40,427 bases of DNA from Spirochaetota bacterium (GCA_024275515.1 JAJRYZ010000146.1:1-40427); one strand, 5' to 3'; shown: positions 1-8,329, counted from the first letter of the stretch. The notes: generated by a model from the letters alone, not told the origin. Made by a program: numbers and translations.

Positions 1-108
1 AAGCTCTACGTCAAAAGCGATCTGGCCGACGAGACGTGGGGCAGTCTCGCCTACCGCGAAGGCATCGAGCAGGAATTCGCCGTCGAAGAGATCGTACTGG
101 ATTTGTGA
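1..108 (+). CDS. C-terminal end of an unidentified protein (partial)
   Basis: Frame 1 is open from the window edge to the TGA at 106-108 and encodes 35 residues ending IVEEIVLDL-like (actual end AVEEIVLDL). The composition (acidic, GC3-rich codons) is like the genuine genes nearby, and a strong intrinsic terminator follows 27 bases later, which supports this being the true end of a transcription unit. Too little is present to name a family. Confidence 0.6.
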   Translation, partial: KLYVKSDLADETWGSLAYREGIEQEFAVEEIVLDL

Positions 109-135
109 CCGCGTGAATTCAGCCGACACGCAGCG

Positions 136-172
136 GGCCATCCGGAGGAACACCTCGACGGATGGCCTTTTT
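136..172 (+). terminator. Intrinsic terminator
   Basis: A 9-bp perfect stem, GGCCATCCG (136-144) with CGGATGGCC (159-167), is followed directly by five T residues (168-172). Within the loop GAGG and CCTC can pair further. It ends the transcript of the partial gene at 1-108. Confidence 0.9.
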
Positions 173-383
173 GCGACTTGCGCCGTCGTGTTCCGCTCTC
201 CGATTCGTCGCTGGGTCTCGACAGACCTTCCGGCGACCAACGGAAGCGAAGGTTCGGCCCGGTGAGATATCTTGACGCGGTGCCGGAGTTCTTGGACGTC
301 GTTACGGACGCCGGGGATCGCGCCGCCGAAGCGACCGGCGGAGTTCGGCCGCTCCGATTGCTTCATCTGTAGAGAGAAAGGGT

Positions 384-1376
384 ATGAAAACCGATTCCGA
401 ATCGTTTCTTCTCTTCCTGCGCTCATACGAAACATTCGCTCTTGTCGGGCACGAGGATCCCGACGGCGATTGTCTCGGCTCCCAGCTCGCGCTCGCCTCG
501 TTGCTGCTCCGGATGGGCAAGCGCAGTTGTCTGGTGTCGCCGGGTCCGTTCGCGCGCGCCGAAATCGTCGATCTTGCGCACCGATTCAGCACCTCGATTT
601 CGCGCTGCGACGAGAACCCGACGGCCGCCGTCGTCGTTGATTGTTCCACGGCGGTTCGCACCGGGTCGGTGGCCGCGGAGATCGCGGAGCTCCCGACGGC
701 CGTTATCGATCATCACGCCGCAGGCGAAGCGTTCGGTGATGCGCGGTATATCGACACGACGGCGCCGTCGGTCACCTATATGATCGCGACACTGATGCAG
801 TCGATGGGATACGAGATAAACAAACAAGAAGCCGAGTGGCTACTCTTCGGCTTGTGCACCGACACAGGTTTTTTCCGGCATCTTGACGACGGCGCCGGTG
901 AGGCCTTTCGCGTCGCTTCGCTTTTGGTCGAGGCTGGAGCGTCTCCCAAATCGGTCCACCGTGCGATGTACGGACACCGCACGCTCGAATCGCGCAGGCT
1001 GGTCGGAACGCTTCTGGCGCGCGCAAGGAGCGTTTTCGGGGGACGAGTACTGCTGACCTGGCAAGACGCGGACGATCTTCGCCGATTCGGCCGGGCGGCC
1101 GGCGACTCGGACACCGTCTACCGCGAACTTCAGCGGGTCGAAGGCTGCGAAACGGTGGTACTGGTGCGGGCCGAAAGCGACGAGAGTTGCTCGGTAGGTC
1201 TCAGGTCGTTCGATCGAATCGATGTCGGAGAGATCGCGCGCAGGTTCGGTGGCGGCGGGCACAAGAACGCTTCGGGATACACCGCCGAGGGAACCGTCGA
1301 GTCGACGTGCGACCGAATCGTTGCGGCGCTGCAGGAGACGCTGGTGGATGATTCGAGTCGTCGTTCGGATTTGTAA
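384..1376 (+). CDS. nrnA: DHH/DHHA1 phosphoesterase, NrnA-like (oligoribonuclease / pAp phosphatase)
   Basis: The 330-residue protein has the DHH-family order of motifs: an N-terminal HEDPDGDCLGS (about residues 23-33), a VVVDCST strand (about 83-89), the DHH triad at 109-111, the GLCTDTGFF motif near 157-164, and a C-terminal DHHA1 signature GGGGHKNASG. Family members are Mn-dependent cytoplasmic hydrolases that degrade short oligoribonucleotides (nanoRNA) and often dephosphorylate 3'-phosphoadenosine 5'-phosphate. The length fits NrnA (about 310-340 residues). The ATG at 384 follows a purine-rich AGAAAGGG Shine-Dalgarno stretch. Whether it prefers RNA dinucleotides, pAp or a cyclic dinucleotide product cannot be read from the sequence. 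It is the first gene after the terminator at 136-172; the 275-base gap before it shows no other gene. Confidence 0.9.
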   Translation: MKTDSESFLLFLRSYETFALVGHEDPDGDCLGSQLALASLLLRMGKRSCLVSPGPFARAEIVDLAHRFSTSISRCDENPTAAVVVDCSTAVRTGSVAAEIAELPTAVIDHHAAGEAFGDARYIDTTAPSVTYMIATLMQSMGYEINKQEAEWLLFGLCTDTGFFRHLDDGAGEAFRVASLLVEAGASPKSVHRAMYGHRTLESRRLVGTLLARARSVFGGRVLLTWQDADDLRRFGRAAGDSDTVYRELQRVEGCETVVLVRAESDESCSVGLRSFDRIDVGEIARRFGGGGHKNASGYTAEGTVESTCDRIVAALQETLVDDSSRRSDL

Positions 1377-1477
1377 AAAAATGTAAAGATCTTTGGATTT
1401 CCGGCCGCACCTTGTCGCGCCGCCGGCACAGACATTGCACCAACGACTGCCTATACCCAATTCTTGCAAGGAGTTGC

Positions 1478-2389
1478 ATGGTGCAAAGGGCGCACGCTAT
1501 CGAAGACCGATCACTCACCGAACAGGTCGTGCAATATCAAAAAACCGGCGCAGGGCTGCCCGCGCTGCTGGAACGAATAGCTCCGCTCGTGTATGGCTTT
1601 CCCGGTCGAACTCGCGGAGCGACCGAAGACGACTGCGGCGATTTTTACTGCTATTTTTTTCCCAGGATACCTTCGCTGCTCGGTCGGTTCCGCTTCCGAG
1701 GAACCGATTTCGAGGCGTATCTCAACACATGCATGCGTTGGCAGTACAAGACCTTCGTGCGTAAAAAGCAGCACGACCTCATCGCTCACGCCGCCGCGCG
1801 ACGCGACACGTTCTGGGCGCCCGAATCGGCCGACGTCGAACACGTCGCTGAGAGCTCCGCCCCGTCGGAGGTGGCACCGCGTGTGCGGTTTCTGCTGCGC
1901 ATCGACGGTCGCGGCGTTATCGAAGATCCGATCGTCGCCCGTCGTGTCCTGCTTCTTTTTCTCAAAGCGTCGCAGGAAGCCGGCGAAACAACGGTACGCC
2001 GAATCGCACAGCTCACCGGCACGTCCACCGACTGGCTCGTGGGCAAGACAGCCGAATTGCATGAAAAACTCGAACATCGCAGAGAACGCCGCGCAGCGAT
2101 GAGGAAACGAAGAGATCAGGCCTTTTTTAGACTCCATTTTTTTGAGACACGACTTCGAATAGAGACCGATCGCGATCAGCGTATTCGGCTCGCGCGGCTG
2201 ATCAATCTGGAGCGAGTTCATCTCGAAAACGCCCGCCGCGCGCTCTCCCGCGTGCCCGTATGTCCGACCCATCGAGATATCGCCGACGTGCTCGGCATTC
2301 CGAAAGGATCGGTCGATTCGGGGCTCTACTATTTGAGGCGCACTCTTCATGCCGCCGGAGAGATCGAGTCCACCCACGGCATGAACTGA
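1478..2389 (+). CDS. Divergent sigma-70-family-like protein
   Basis: 303 residues from the ATG at 1478, chosen because AAGGAG lies just upstream (1468-1473); an in-frame start at 1412 has no ribosome site. The N-terminal third (about residues 25-95) resembles sigma region 2: an acidic segment ATEDDCGDFYCYFF, then FRFRGTDFEAYLNTCMRWQYKTFVRKK, like the core-binding and -10 helices of ECF factors. The C-terminus (PTHRDIADVLGIPKGSVDSGLYYLRR, in pieces) looks like a region-4 helix-turn-helix. The middle is a charged, Arg-rich helical linker. The resemblance is in pattern only, so this could be an alternative sigma factor or a helix-turn-helix protein of unknown target. No anti-sigma gene is adjacent. 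Confidence 0.6.
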   Translation: MVQRAHAIEDRSLTEQVVQYQKTGAGLPALLERIAPLVYGFPGRTRGATEDDCGDFYCYFFPRIPSLLGRFRFRGTDFEAYLNTCMRWQYKTFVRKKQHDLIAHAAARRDTFWAPESADVEHVAESSAPSEVAPRVRFLLRIDGRGVIEDPIVARRVLLLFLKASQEAGETTVRRIAQLTGTSTDWLVGKTAELHEKLEHRRERRAAMRKRRDQAFFRLHFFETRLRIETDRDQRIRLARLINLERVHLENARRALSRVPVCPTHRDIADVLGIPKGSVDSGLYYLRRTLHAAGEIESTHGMN

Positions 2390-2591
2390 AAACGGGCGAA
2401 AGCAGGCGGTCGGTCCGTCGGCCGGCCGCTGCGACGCTTTCGTCTCGTTCGGGCGGACGACACGGACCGGGCGCATCAGGAATTCGAAATATGGTCGCTT
2501 GGTGCATCGGCCGATTCAACATTTTCTGACGTTGAGTCGGAGGAACCGACGAATCGCTACGAAAATGGCGTACTCTCGGTGACTTTGAGCG

Positions 2592-2627
2592 GCAGTTCGA
2601 AATCCGGCAGCCCAGATTTCGAACTGC
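2592..2627. repeat. Inverted repeat, copy 1 of 2
   Basis: GCAGTTCGAAATC (2592-2604) and its exact reverse complement GATTTCGAACTGC (2615-2627) are separated by 10 bases. A second copy at 32266-32303 has the same loop length and the same core but an A-T pair where this one has G-C. No T-run follows, so it is not a standard terminator. It lies in the 293-base intergenic stretch between the sigma-like gene and rdgB; nothing else is recognisable there. Confidence 0.85.
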
Positions 2628-2682
2628 TCCGGGCGCATGTTCCGGCTCGTCAAAGCGTTCATTCTCGGTTAGAGTCCGACAT

Positions 2683-3285
2683 ATGGACATACTGCTCGCC
2701 TCCGGCAACCGGCACAAACGAGACGAGATTCAGGCGATACTCGCCTTTGCCCGTATCCTCACCCCCCCCGACCTCGGCATTGCCTTCGACCACGACGAGA
2801 CCGGTGATACGTTTCTCGACAATGCGCTCGGAAAGGCGCTTCATCTGCACGAACTCTCACGCATGCCGGTACTCGCCGACGACTCCGGCTTGGTGGTCCC
2901 ATCGCTCGGCGGGGCGCCGGGCGTTCTCTCCGCGCGGTACGGCGAACGCCCCGGCGGCGTGCCTCTCAGCGACCGGGATCGATACGAGCTGCTTCTCCGG
3001 CAACTCGACGGTATCGAGGAAAGAGACGCAATGTTCGTGTGCTGCATGGTCTACGTCGCCTCCGCGAGGCGATTCGCGGTCGTTCAGGAGACCGTCGAAG
3101 GCGAAATCGCTCCCGCTCCCGTCGGGAAGGGAGGGTTCGGCTACGATCCGGTCTTCTACGTCCCGGAAGAAGGATGCACGGTTGCCGAGATGTCGGCGCA
3201 ACACAAAAACGCGATCTCGCACAGAGGTAAAGCGCTCGAAAAGCTAAAACCGGTCATCCTGGCATATTGCCGACCGAACCGGTAG
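2683..3285 (+). CDS. rdgB: RdgB/HAM1 XTP/dITP pyrophosphatase
   Basis: The 200-residue protein matches the HAM1 family throughout: LASGNRHKRDEI at the N-terminus (substrate loop), DETGDTFLDNALGKA, PVLADDSGLVVPSLGGAPGVLSAR (in pieces; the catalytic and metal-binding segment), GKGGFGYDPVFYVPE, and the closing SHRGKALEKL. These enzymes hydrolyse non-canonical purine nucleotides (dITP, XTP) to monophosphate and pyrophosphate and keep them out of DNA. Length is typical (about 190-205). The ATG at 2683 gives the exact family N-terminus, although its Shine-Dalgarno sequence is weak. Confidence 0.96.
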   Translation: MDILLASGNRHKRDEIQAILAFARILTPPDLGIAFDHDETGDTFLDNALGKALHLHELSRMPVLADDSGLVVPSLGGAPGVLSARYGERPGGVPLSDRDRYELLLRQLDGIEERDAMFVCCMVYVASARRFAVVQETVEGEIAPAPVGKGGFGYDPVFYVPEEGCTVAEMSAQHKNAISHRGKALEKLKPVILAYCRPNR

Positions 3286-3332
3286 CGTGTCGTGCGGGGC
3301 GATCGGTGCGTCGGTCGCAGAGCTCCGGACGC

Positions 3333-3361
3333 TTGACTTGCACGGACTCGCGCCGTACCGT
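3333..3361 (+). promoter_or_regulatory. Sigma-70-type promoter for pepF
   Basis: TTGACT (3333-3338), a 17-base spacer and TACCGT (3356-3361) stand 34 bases before the pepF start codon. The AGGAG ribosome site falls between. Confidence 0.6.
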
Positions 3362-3394
3362 CTACCGATCCAAAAACGATGAGGAGAACCGACG

Positions 3395-5206
3395 ATGAAC
3401 GAGACTGCAGCGCCGTCTATCCCTTCGCGCGACGAGATTCCGGAAGAGCACAAATGGGACCTCTCGAAACTGTGTGAAAACGACGAAGCATGGGAGCGAG
3501 ACCTTTCCCGGCTGAAAGAGATGGTCCCCGGGATCGACGGGTTCCGGAACACGCTTCACGAGTCGGCCAAACGGTTGCGTGAGTGTTTCGACTATATGAA
3601 CGAAGTCCACATACTTGATGAGCGCCTCGGATACTACGCGCACCTTCGGTATTCCGAAGATGCCGGCTCGGGCGCGAACCAGGAGCGCTGGGCCAAGTAT
3701 ATGAGTGTCGCCGCCGGCGTGCAGGCGGCGTCGAGCTACCAGACTCCCGAGATCCAGGCGATTCCGGACGACGCGATGGAGTCGTTTCTCGCCGATCCGG
3801 TGCTCGAACCGTTCCGAATCCCGCTGCAAAAGATTCTCCGTTTCAAGCCGCACATTCTCAGCGCTTCCGAGGAACGGTTGCTCGCGTTACAGATGGAGGC
3901 AAATCAGACGGCTTCGAAAGCCTTTTCGGCGCTGACCGACGTCGACATGGACTTCGGCCTCGTCGACACGCCCGATGGTCCCCGCCCGCTTTCTCAATCG
4001 ACCTATGCCTCATTCTTGATCCGTCCGGAGCGCGAAGTGCGCAAAGCCGCCTATGAGCGTTTCTACTCGGTATTCGACGGGCATAAGAATACTCTTTCCG
4101 CGCTCTATTCGGGCAGCGTGCAGCTGGACAAGTATCAGGCGGAAATTCGCAACTATCCGTCGGCAAAAGCGGCCGCACTCTTTCCCGACAAGGTCCCCGA
4201 GTCGGTCTACGATAATCTGGTTTCGACCGTCTCGGCCAACCTGGACGCGCTTCATCGCTATTACGACCTCAGACGTCGGGTCCTTCGGCTCGATAGGCTG
4301 ATGCACTATGACGTGTACGCGCCGTTCGTACCCGACATTCGGGTGACCCATACGTATGAAGAGGCCGTCGAGGTCGTCTGTTCGGCCCTCGTCCCGCTCG
4401 GGGAGGAGTACGTGCGGACTCTCCGCGACGGGCTTCTCGGTGGTTGGGTGGATCGCTATGAGAACAAAGGCAAACAATCGGGCGCCTTCTCCGCCGGATC
4501 CTTCGTCGGGGATCCCTATATCCTCATGAACTATAAGGAAGACGTGCTGCGCGACGTCTTTACACTCGCCCACGAAGGCGGACACTCGATGCATTCGTGG
4601 TACAGCGCCGCGAATAATCCGTTTCAATACTATAACTATACGATCTTCGAAGCCGAAGTCGCCTCGACGTTCAACGAGCAGCTGCTTGCCCGATATTTGA
4701 TGGAACGAGCCGACGACGACAACATGATCGCCTACCTTATCGGGAAGCAGACCGACGACATCGTGGCCACGATCTACCGGCAAACGATGTTCGCGGAGTT
4801 CGAAGAGCAGACCCACGCCATGATAGAGGCGGGAACGCCGCTTACCGTCGACTCGCTGCGCGCCACCTATCGCGCGCTGCTTGAGAAATACTTCGGTCCC
4901 GACGTCGGACTCGAAGAGATCAGCGATCTCGAAGGACTGAGAATCCCACACTTCTATCGCGCTTTCTACGTCTACAAGTACTCGACGGGCCTTTCGGCCG
5001 CGATCAGTCTGGCAAAACGCGTCGAGAACGGAGGCGATGAAGCGACCGAGGAGTACCTGCGATTTCTCAGATCCGGCGGATCACGCTACCCTCTCGAATC
5101 GCTGGCGCTTGCCGGTGTCGACATGAGTCGACCCGAACCCGTCGAAGAGGCGCTCGACACTTTTCGCTTGCTGGTCGATCGACTGCAAGAGCTGCTCGGA
5201 GCATAG
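3395..5206 (+). CDS. pepF: Oligoendopeptidase F (M3 family metallopeptidase)
   Basis: 603 residues, the usual length for PepF. The zinc site HEGGH lies at about 393-397 in the context LAHEGGHSMHSW, and the downstream Glu ligand is in FEAEVASTFNE, both characteristic of M3B oligoendopeptidases. No signal peptide is visible, so it is a cytoplasmic enzyme that trims short oligopeptides. The N-terminal half is the all-helical M3 N domain (DLSKLCENDEAWERDL). The ATG at 3395 follows AGGAG with good spacing and a consensus-like promoter at 3333-3361, so it is probably transcribed on its own. Confidence 0.96.
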   Translation: MNETAAPSIPSRDEIPEEHKWDLSKLCENDEAWERDLSRLKEMVPGIDGFRNTLHESAKRLRECFDYMNEVHILDERLGYYAHLRYSEDAGSGANQERWAKYMSVAAGVQAASSYQTPEIQAIPDDAMESFLADPVLEPFRIPLQKILRFKPHILSASEERLLALQMEANQTASKAFSALTDVDMDFGLVDTPDGPRPLSQSTYASFLIRPEREVRKAAYERFYSVFDGHKNTLSALYSGSVQLDKYQAEIRNYPSAKAAALFPDKVPESVYDNLVSTVSANLDALHRYYDLRRRVLRLDRLMHYDVYAPFVPDIRVTHTYEEAVEVVCSALVPLGEEYVRTLRDGLLGGWVDRYENKGKQSGAFSAGSFVGDPYILMNYKEDVLRDVFTLAHEGGHSMHSWYSAANNPFQYYNYTIFEAEVASTFNEQLLARYLMERADDDNMIAYLIGKQTDDIVATIYRQTMFAEFEEQTHAMIEAGTPLTVDSLRATYRALLEKYFGPDVGLEEISDLEGLRIPHFYRAFYVYKYSTGLSAAISLAKRVENGGDEATEEYLRFLRSGGSRYPLESLALAGVDMSRPEPVEEALDTFRLLVDRLQELLGA

Positions 5207-5211
5207 AACGG

Positions 5212-5240
5212 TTGCTGTTTCGGCTCGTGTACCGTATATT
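5212..5240 (+). promoter_or_regulatory. Sigma-70-type promoter for the foldase lipoprotein gene
   Basis: TTGCTG (5212-5217), 17 bases, then TATATT (5235-5240), starting five bases after the pepF stop codon. A transcript would start near 5247 and carries AAAGGAG at 5255-5261 before the ATG at 5267. Confidence 0.75.
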
Positions 5241-5266
5241 CAGCCGATCCACGCAAAGGAGATTCT

Positions 5267-6247
5267 ATGCATACAGGGAAAAGATCACGCTCTTCACTCA
5301 TCCTGCCGACTGCGTTGCTCGTGGTGGCCATTTCCGGATGCTCCGCACAAGGGTCCGACAAGGCGGCTGCGTCGGTCGATGGAACCATAATCACCGTCGG
5401 TCGGCTTGACGAGGCTGTCTCGTTGTTTCAGCGTCAGTTCGCCGCCCAGGGACAGACGATACCGGAGGAACAGCTCGCCTCTTTCCGATCGAGCGTGCTC
5501 GACAGTCTGGTTCGGAAGACCGCGTTGCTCAACGCCGCCGAAGCGGCCGGCATTGCCGCCGACGCCGAGGAAGTAGACGGCGAAATGGAAAAGATACGCA
5601 ACCGATTCTCAAGCGAAGAGGAATACACGCAGTCGCTCGATGAACAGGGTTATAGCGTCGACGGTCTGCGACAACAGATAGAGGAGGACCTTACCATATC
5701 CGCGCTCATCGACGCCAAAGTGCTCAACGCAATCGAGATTCCCGAAGACGAGATAGTCTCCTTTTTTGAGGAAAACAGCCAATACTTTGTCGTCCCGGAG
5801 TCGGTCACCGCCAGTCATATCCTTGTAGAGGTGTCGGAAGACGCGTCGTCGGAAAAAGTCGCCGCCGCAAGAGAGAAGATCGAATCGATTCTCGCCGAGC
5901 TCAAAGCCGGCGCAGACTTCGCGGAGGTGGCAAAGAAGCGCTCGGAGGGGCCGAGCGGTCCCTCGGGCGGGAGCCTTGGAACGTTCGGTCGCGGACAGAT
6001 GGTCCCGCCTTTCGAAGAAGCGGCTTTTTCGCTCGAACCCGGCGAGTTAAGCGACATCGTTCGCACTCAGTTCGGATTTCACATCATCCTCGTCCACGAT
6101 CGCGAGGAAGGGCGGGAGCAGACGTTTGACGAGGTGCGTTCGGACATAGCCGACTACCTGCGACAGACGCGCGGAGAGGATCAGGTTTCCGCCTACGTCG
6201 ACGGAGTCGTCGAAGCGGCTACGGTAAAGCTTTTTATCGATTCGTAA
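5267..6247 (+). CDS. Lipoprotein peptidyl-prolyl isomerase (SurA/PrsA-like parvulin)
   Basis: 326 residues. Residues 1-25 form a lipoprotein signal: basic start, hydrophobic core LLVVAISG, and lipobox Cys25. A SurA_N-like helical chaperone region follows (about 30-170, with LDSLVRKTALLNAAEAAGI), then one parvulin rotamase domain (about 178-280) with ASHILVEV, GGSLGTFGRGQMVPPFEEAAF and FGFHIILVHDRE as the typical elements. It probably assists folding of exported proteins as a lipid-anchored factor. The gene has its own promoter and a strong ribosome site, and it faces the sialidase-like gene convergently with 24 bases between them. Whether it acts as SurA or PrsA depends on localisation that cannot be seen here. 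Confidence 0.93.
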   Translation: MHTGKRSRSSLILPTALLVVAISGCSAQGSDKAAASVDGTIITVGRLDEAVSLFQRQFAAQGQTIPEEQLASFRSSVLDSLVRKTALLNAAEAAGIAADAEEVDGEMEKIRNRFSSEEEYTQSLDEQGYSVDGLRQQIEEDLTISALIDAKVLNAIEIPEDEIVSFFEENSQYFVVPESVTASHILVEVSEDASSEKVAAAREKIESILAELKAGADFAEVAKKRSEGPSGPSGGSLGTFGRGQMVPPFEEAAFSLEPGELSDIVRTQFGFHIILVHDREEGREQTFDEVRSDIADYLRQTRGEDQVSAYVDGVVEAATVKLFIDS

Positions 6248-6271
6248 CGTTTAGACCACCTTCGACGCGCG

Positions 6272-7309
6272 CTACGCGATCAGAAAATCGGCGAGACTCA
6301 GCGAGTATCCTCGAATCTGTCCGTTCGGCGCGTCGTCGACGATGTAGTTGACAATATAGATCTCGCCGTCGTCGAACTGCACCCACCCCGAGTACCCGGT
6401 GTCGGACTGCGTCGACCGGTCGAAATCGATCGGTAGAATCCGCGTGTGCGCCTTGTGATATGCGTCGGAGAGCAGCGATTCGGCGTCCGTCAAAGCGGCA
6501 AAAAGATTCTGCGTCGGCCAACCCGGCCATCCCTTTCCGCCCTGCATATAGCGATGCGTGATCAACACGTAGCCCTCCCGCAGATGCCCCGCCACCGGAC
6601 GGTGGCATGCGGGAAGCGGGAACGGTACGGCCGCGCTCCACGATTCGCCGCGGTCATGCGAGACCGACTTGTAGCACGGCCTACCGATGCCGGTGTTCTC
6701 TCTAAAAAGAGCAACCAACGACGGTCCGACGGGGAGGATGGAGACCTCGCACAGATCGACTCCGGGTTCCCGTCCGACTACTACCGCGTCCGACCAATGT
6801 GCACCCTCATCGTCGCTGTACCACAGGCGCTGCACCAGATCGCCGTTGCCGACATCGCGGTAGTGGCATGAGACGATCCAACGGCCTCCCGGAAGAGCCA
6901 GGAGCCTGTCGGGGACGATCCCGAGAGCCGGAATCCGCACGGGATCGCTCCACGTTTGCCCTTCGTCGTCGCTGAAGTAGAGAAAGTTGCGACAATCGTC
7001 CGGTCGCGCCGAGCGCTCTTCGCGATAGAGCTTATCCACGAGCACCACAAGTCGCCCGTCGGGCAGCGCGGTAATGCGCGGACAGTTGAACCAGGGGCGC
7101 CCTTTGGTCGCCTCGGTCAAAGGGCGCTTGTGCGACCAACTCCGACCGCGATCTGTGGAGGTCGCAAGCATGATGCGAGTATATGAACGATCACCGTGAT
7201 GCATGCACTCGGCGAACACGCAGACGAGCGCCCCCGATTCGGCAAGCGCGACATCCGGAAACGCTTCGTATATCGAGTCGTCGCGGCTGATCGTAAACTT
7301 CTCTATCAT
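6272..7309 (-). CDS. Sialidase-like BNR/Asp-box beta-propeller protein
   Basis: 345 residues with four clear Asp boxes (SxDxGxxW): STDRGRSW at 51-58, SDDEGQTW at 113-120, SDDEGAHW at 165-172 and SHDRGESW at 217-224. Their regular spacing of about 52-62 residues defines a six-bladed propeller of the exo-alpha-sialidase superfamily. An Arg near the N-terminus and RITALPDGRL fit the family, but I cannot confirm the full sialidase arginine triad. No signal peptide is present, so it is probably cytoplasmic. Proteins of this kind act on sialic acids or other glycosides, and some have no sialidase activity. No sialic-acid catabolic genes are nearby. Confidence 0.88.
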   Translation of the reverse strand: MIEKFTISRDDSIYEAFPDVALAESGALVCVFAECMHHGDRSYTRIMLATSTDRGRSWSHKRPLTEATKGRPWFNCPRITALPDGRLVVLVDKLYREERSARPDDCRNFLYFSDDEGQTWSDPVRIPALGIVPDRLLALPGGRWIVSCHYRDVGNGDLVQRLWYSDDEGAHWSDAVVVGREPGVDLCEVSILPVGPSLVALFRENTGIGRPCYKSVSHDRGESWSAAVPFPLPACHRPVAGHLREGYVLITHRYMQGGKGWPGWPTQNLFAALTDAESLLSDAYHKAHTRILPIDFDRSTQSDTGYSGWVQFDDGEIYIVNYIVDDAPNGQIRGYSLSLADFLIA

Positions 7310-7312
7310 CCT

Positions 7313-7330
7313 GCACCCCCCGAGGGGTGC
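7313..7330 (-). promoter_or_regulatory. Hairpin at the ribosome site of the sialidase-like gene
   Basis: On the minus strand GCACCCC, a TCGG tetraloop and GGGGTGC form a 7-bp stem that ends three bases before the ATG at 7309. The 3' arm contains the only G-rich stretch that could serve as the ribosome site, so folding would limit initiation. It has no T-run and is not a terminator. Confidence 0.5.
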
Positions 7331-7405
7331 ATCCTACGACGTCGTCGACCGTCTGAACAGTCCCCGTCACGCCGATCGCGGCCCCCTACCCGGCGCCCTC
7401 CCCGG

Positions 7406-8149
7406 TCATCCGATCGACGACGCGACCGGGCTCCTGGGGCTTTTATGGCTCTTGAGCGGGCGCGTATGGATGCCGCATTCTCCCCCACATTTGCTGGTAC
7501 CGATCCATCGTCCGGCTCGTTCGTTTTCGCCGGTGGATATTTGCGTACACGGCGCGCACCCTAAAGACCGGTATCCTTCGGCGTAGAGAGGATTCACGGC
7601 AACGCCGTATAGCGCCAGATACTGCCACACTTCACGCTCATACCACACGAGGATCGGATTGAGCTTAACGAGCCCTTCATCGCGTTCTTCGACCTCCCGA
7701 TAATCGACGCGTGTCCGTCCTTCGGTGCAGCGCAACCCCGTTACCCAACAACTGACGCTCATTTCGTCGATAGCCCATCGCGTCGGTTCGACCTTCAGCA
7801 GATCGCAGCAGCGGTCCGGGTCGTTTTCGTACAAGCGATCCTCTATCGCCTCATCGTTGCGGAATACCTTGAGCTCGGGATGCTTCGCGACCTGTTCGTT
7901 CATGAACTTGACCGTCTGCCCGGGTTTGAACCTGGTCGTGACGATGAATCCCCGAATCGCGGGGTCAACTCGCTTGGCCAAATCCCATACGACAACCGAA
8001 TCCTTCCCGAGGCTGTTCGCGACAACCAGCCCGTCGCCGTGCTCTTTGTACGCAGCCTCGATCAGCGCCGCCGCTCGATCGACTTTCTGTTTGAACGTCA
8101 GATTCTCAACGAGCCGCGTGACATCCTCGGTCCGTGCCTTCTGCAACAT
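7406..8149 (-). CDS. cysH: Assimilatory APS/PAPS reductase (CysH family, 4Fe-4S type)
   Basis: 247 residues. The PP-loop SLGKDS (46-51) binds the nucleotide phosphate. Cys114-Cys115 and Cys198-x-x-Cys201 are the [4Fe-4S] ligands found in APS-specific reductases, followed by ENERAGRW and the catalytic ECGIH (Cys225). Family enzymes reduce adenylylsulfate (or PAPS) to sulfite using thioredoxin. The last 20 residues are a basic tail not typical of the family. No ATP sulfurylase, sulfite reductase or sulfate transporter gene is in the window, so its partners lie elsewhere. The ATG at 8149 follows GAGGAAC at good distance, with a promoter at 8180-8207. Confidence 0.92.
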   Translation of the reverse strand: MLQKARTEDVTRLVENLTFKQKVDRAAALIEAAYKEHGDGLVVANSLGKDSVVVWDLAKRVDPAIRGFIVTTRFKPGQTVKFMNEQVAKHPELKVFRNDEAIEDRLYENDPDRCCDLLKVEPTRWAIDEMSVSCWVTGLRCTEGRTRVDYREVEERDEGLVKLNPILVWYEREVWQYLALYGVAVNPLYAEGYRSLGCAPCTQISTGENERAGRWIGTSKCGGECGIHTRPLKSHKSPRSPVASSIG

Positions 8150-8179
8150 TACTAGTTCCTCCCGGGCTGTTTGGCGATG

Positions 8180-8207
8180 ATTATCTTTCTTCTCGCGAAT
8201 AAAGCAA
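8180..8207 (-). promoter_or_regulatory. Promoter for cysH
   Basis: Reading the minus strand: TTGCTT (8207-8202), a 16-base spacer, GATAAT (8185-8180). The start codon is about 31 bases downstream. An A+T-rich patch here contrasts with the GC-rich surroundings. Confidence 0.55.
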
Positions 8208-8304
8208 TGGCATCCACCGCTATTTCGCGTGAATCCGTCAAGATTAACGGAAGAAGGTCGGATTTCGCGCCTTCACATCCACGGGAGACCGCGGGGGCGG
8301 GTGA

Positions 8305-8329
8305 ATGAATGAACGGAATATTCACTCAT
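8305..8329. promoter_or_regulatory. Palindromic operator, probably for the adjacent TetR protein
   Basis: ATGAATGAA (8305-8313) is matched by TTCACTCAT (8321-8329); eight of nine positions pair about a centre at 8317. The size and TGAA/TTCA composition fit many TetR/AcrR autoregulatory sites. It lies between the divergent cysH gene and the TetR start codon at 8413 and could control both. Confidence 0.55.

Noticed and set aside
302-827. Long minus-strand frames opposite the DHH phosphoesterase
   Set aside because: They are shadows of a gene with clear family motifs and carry none themselves.
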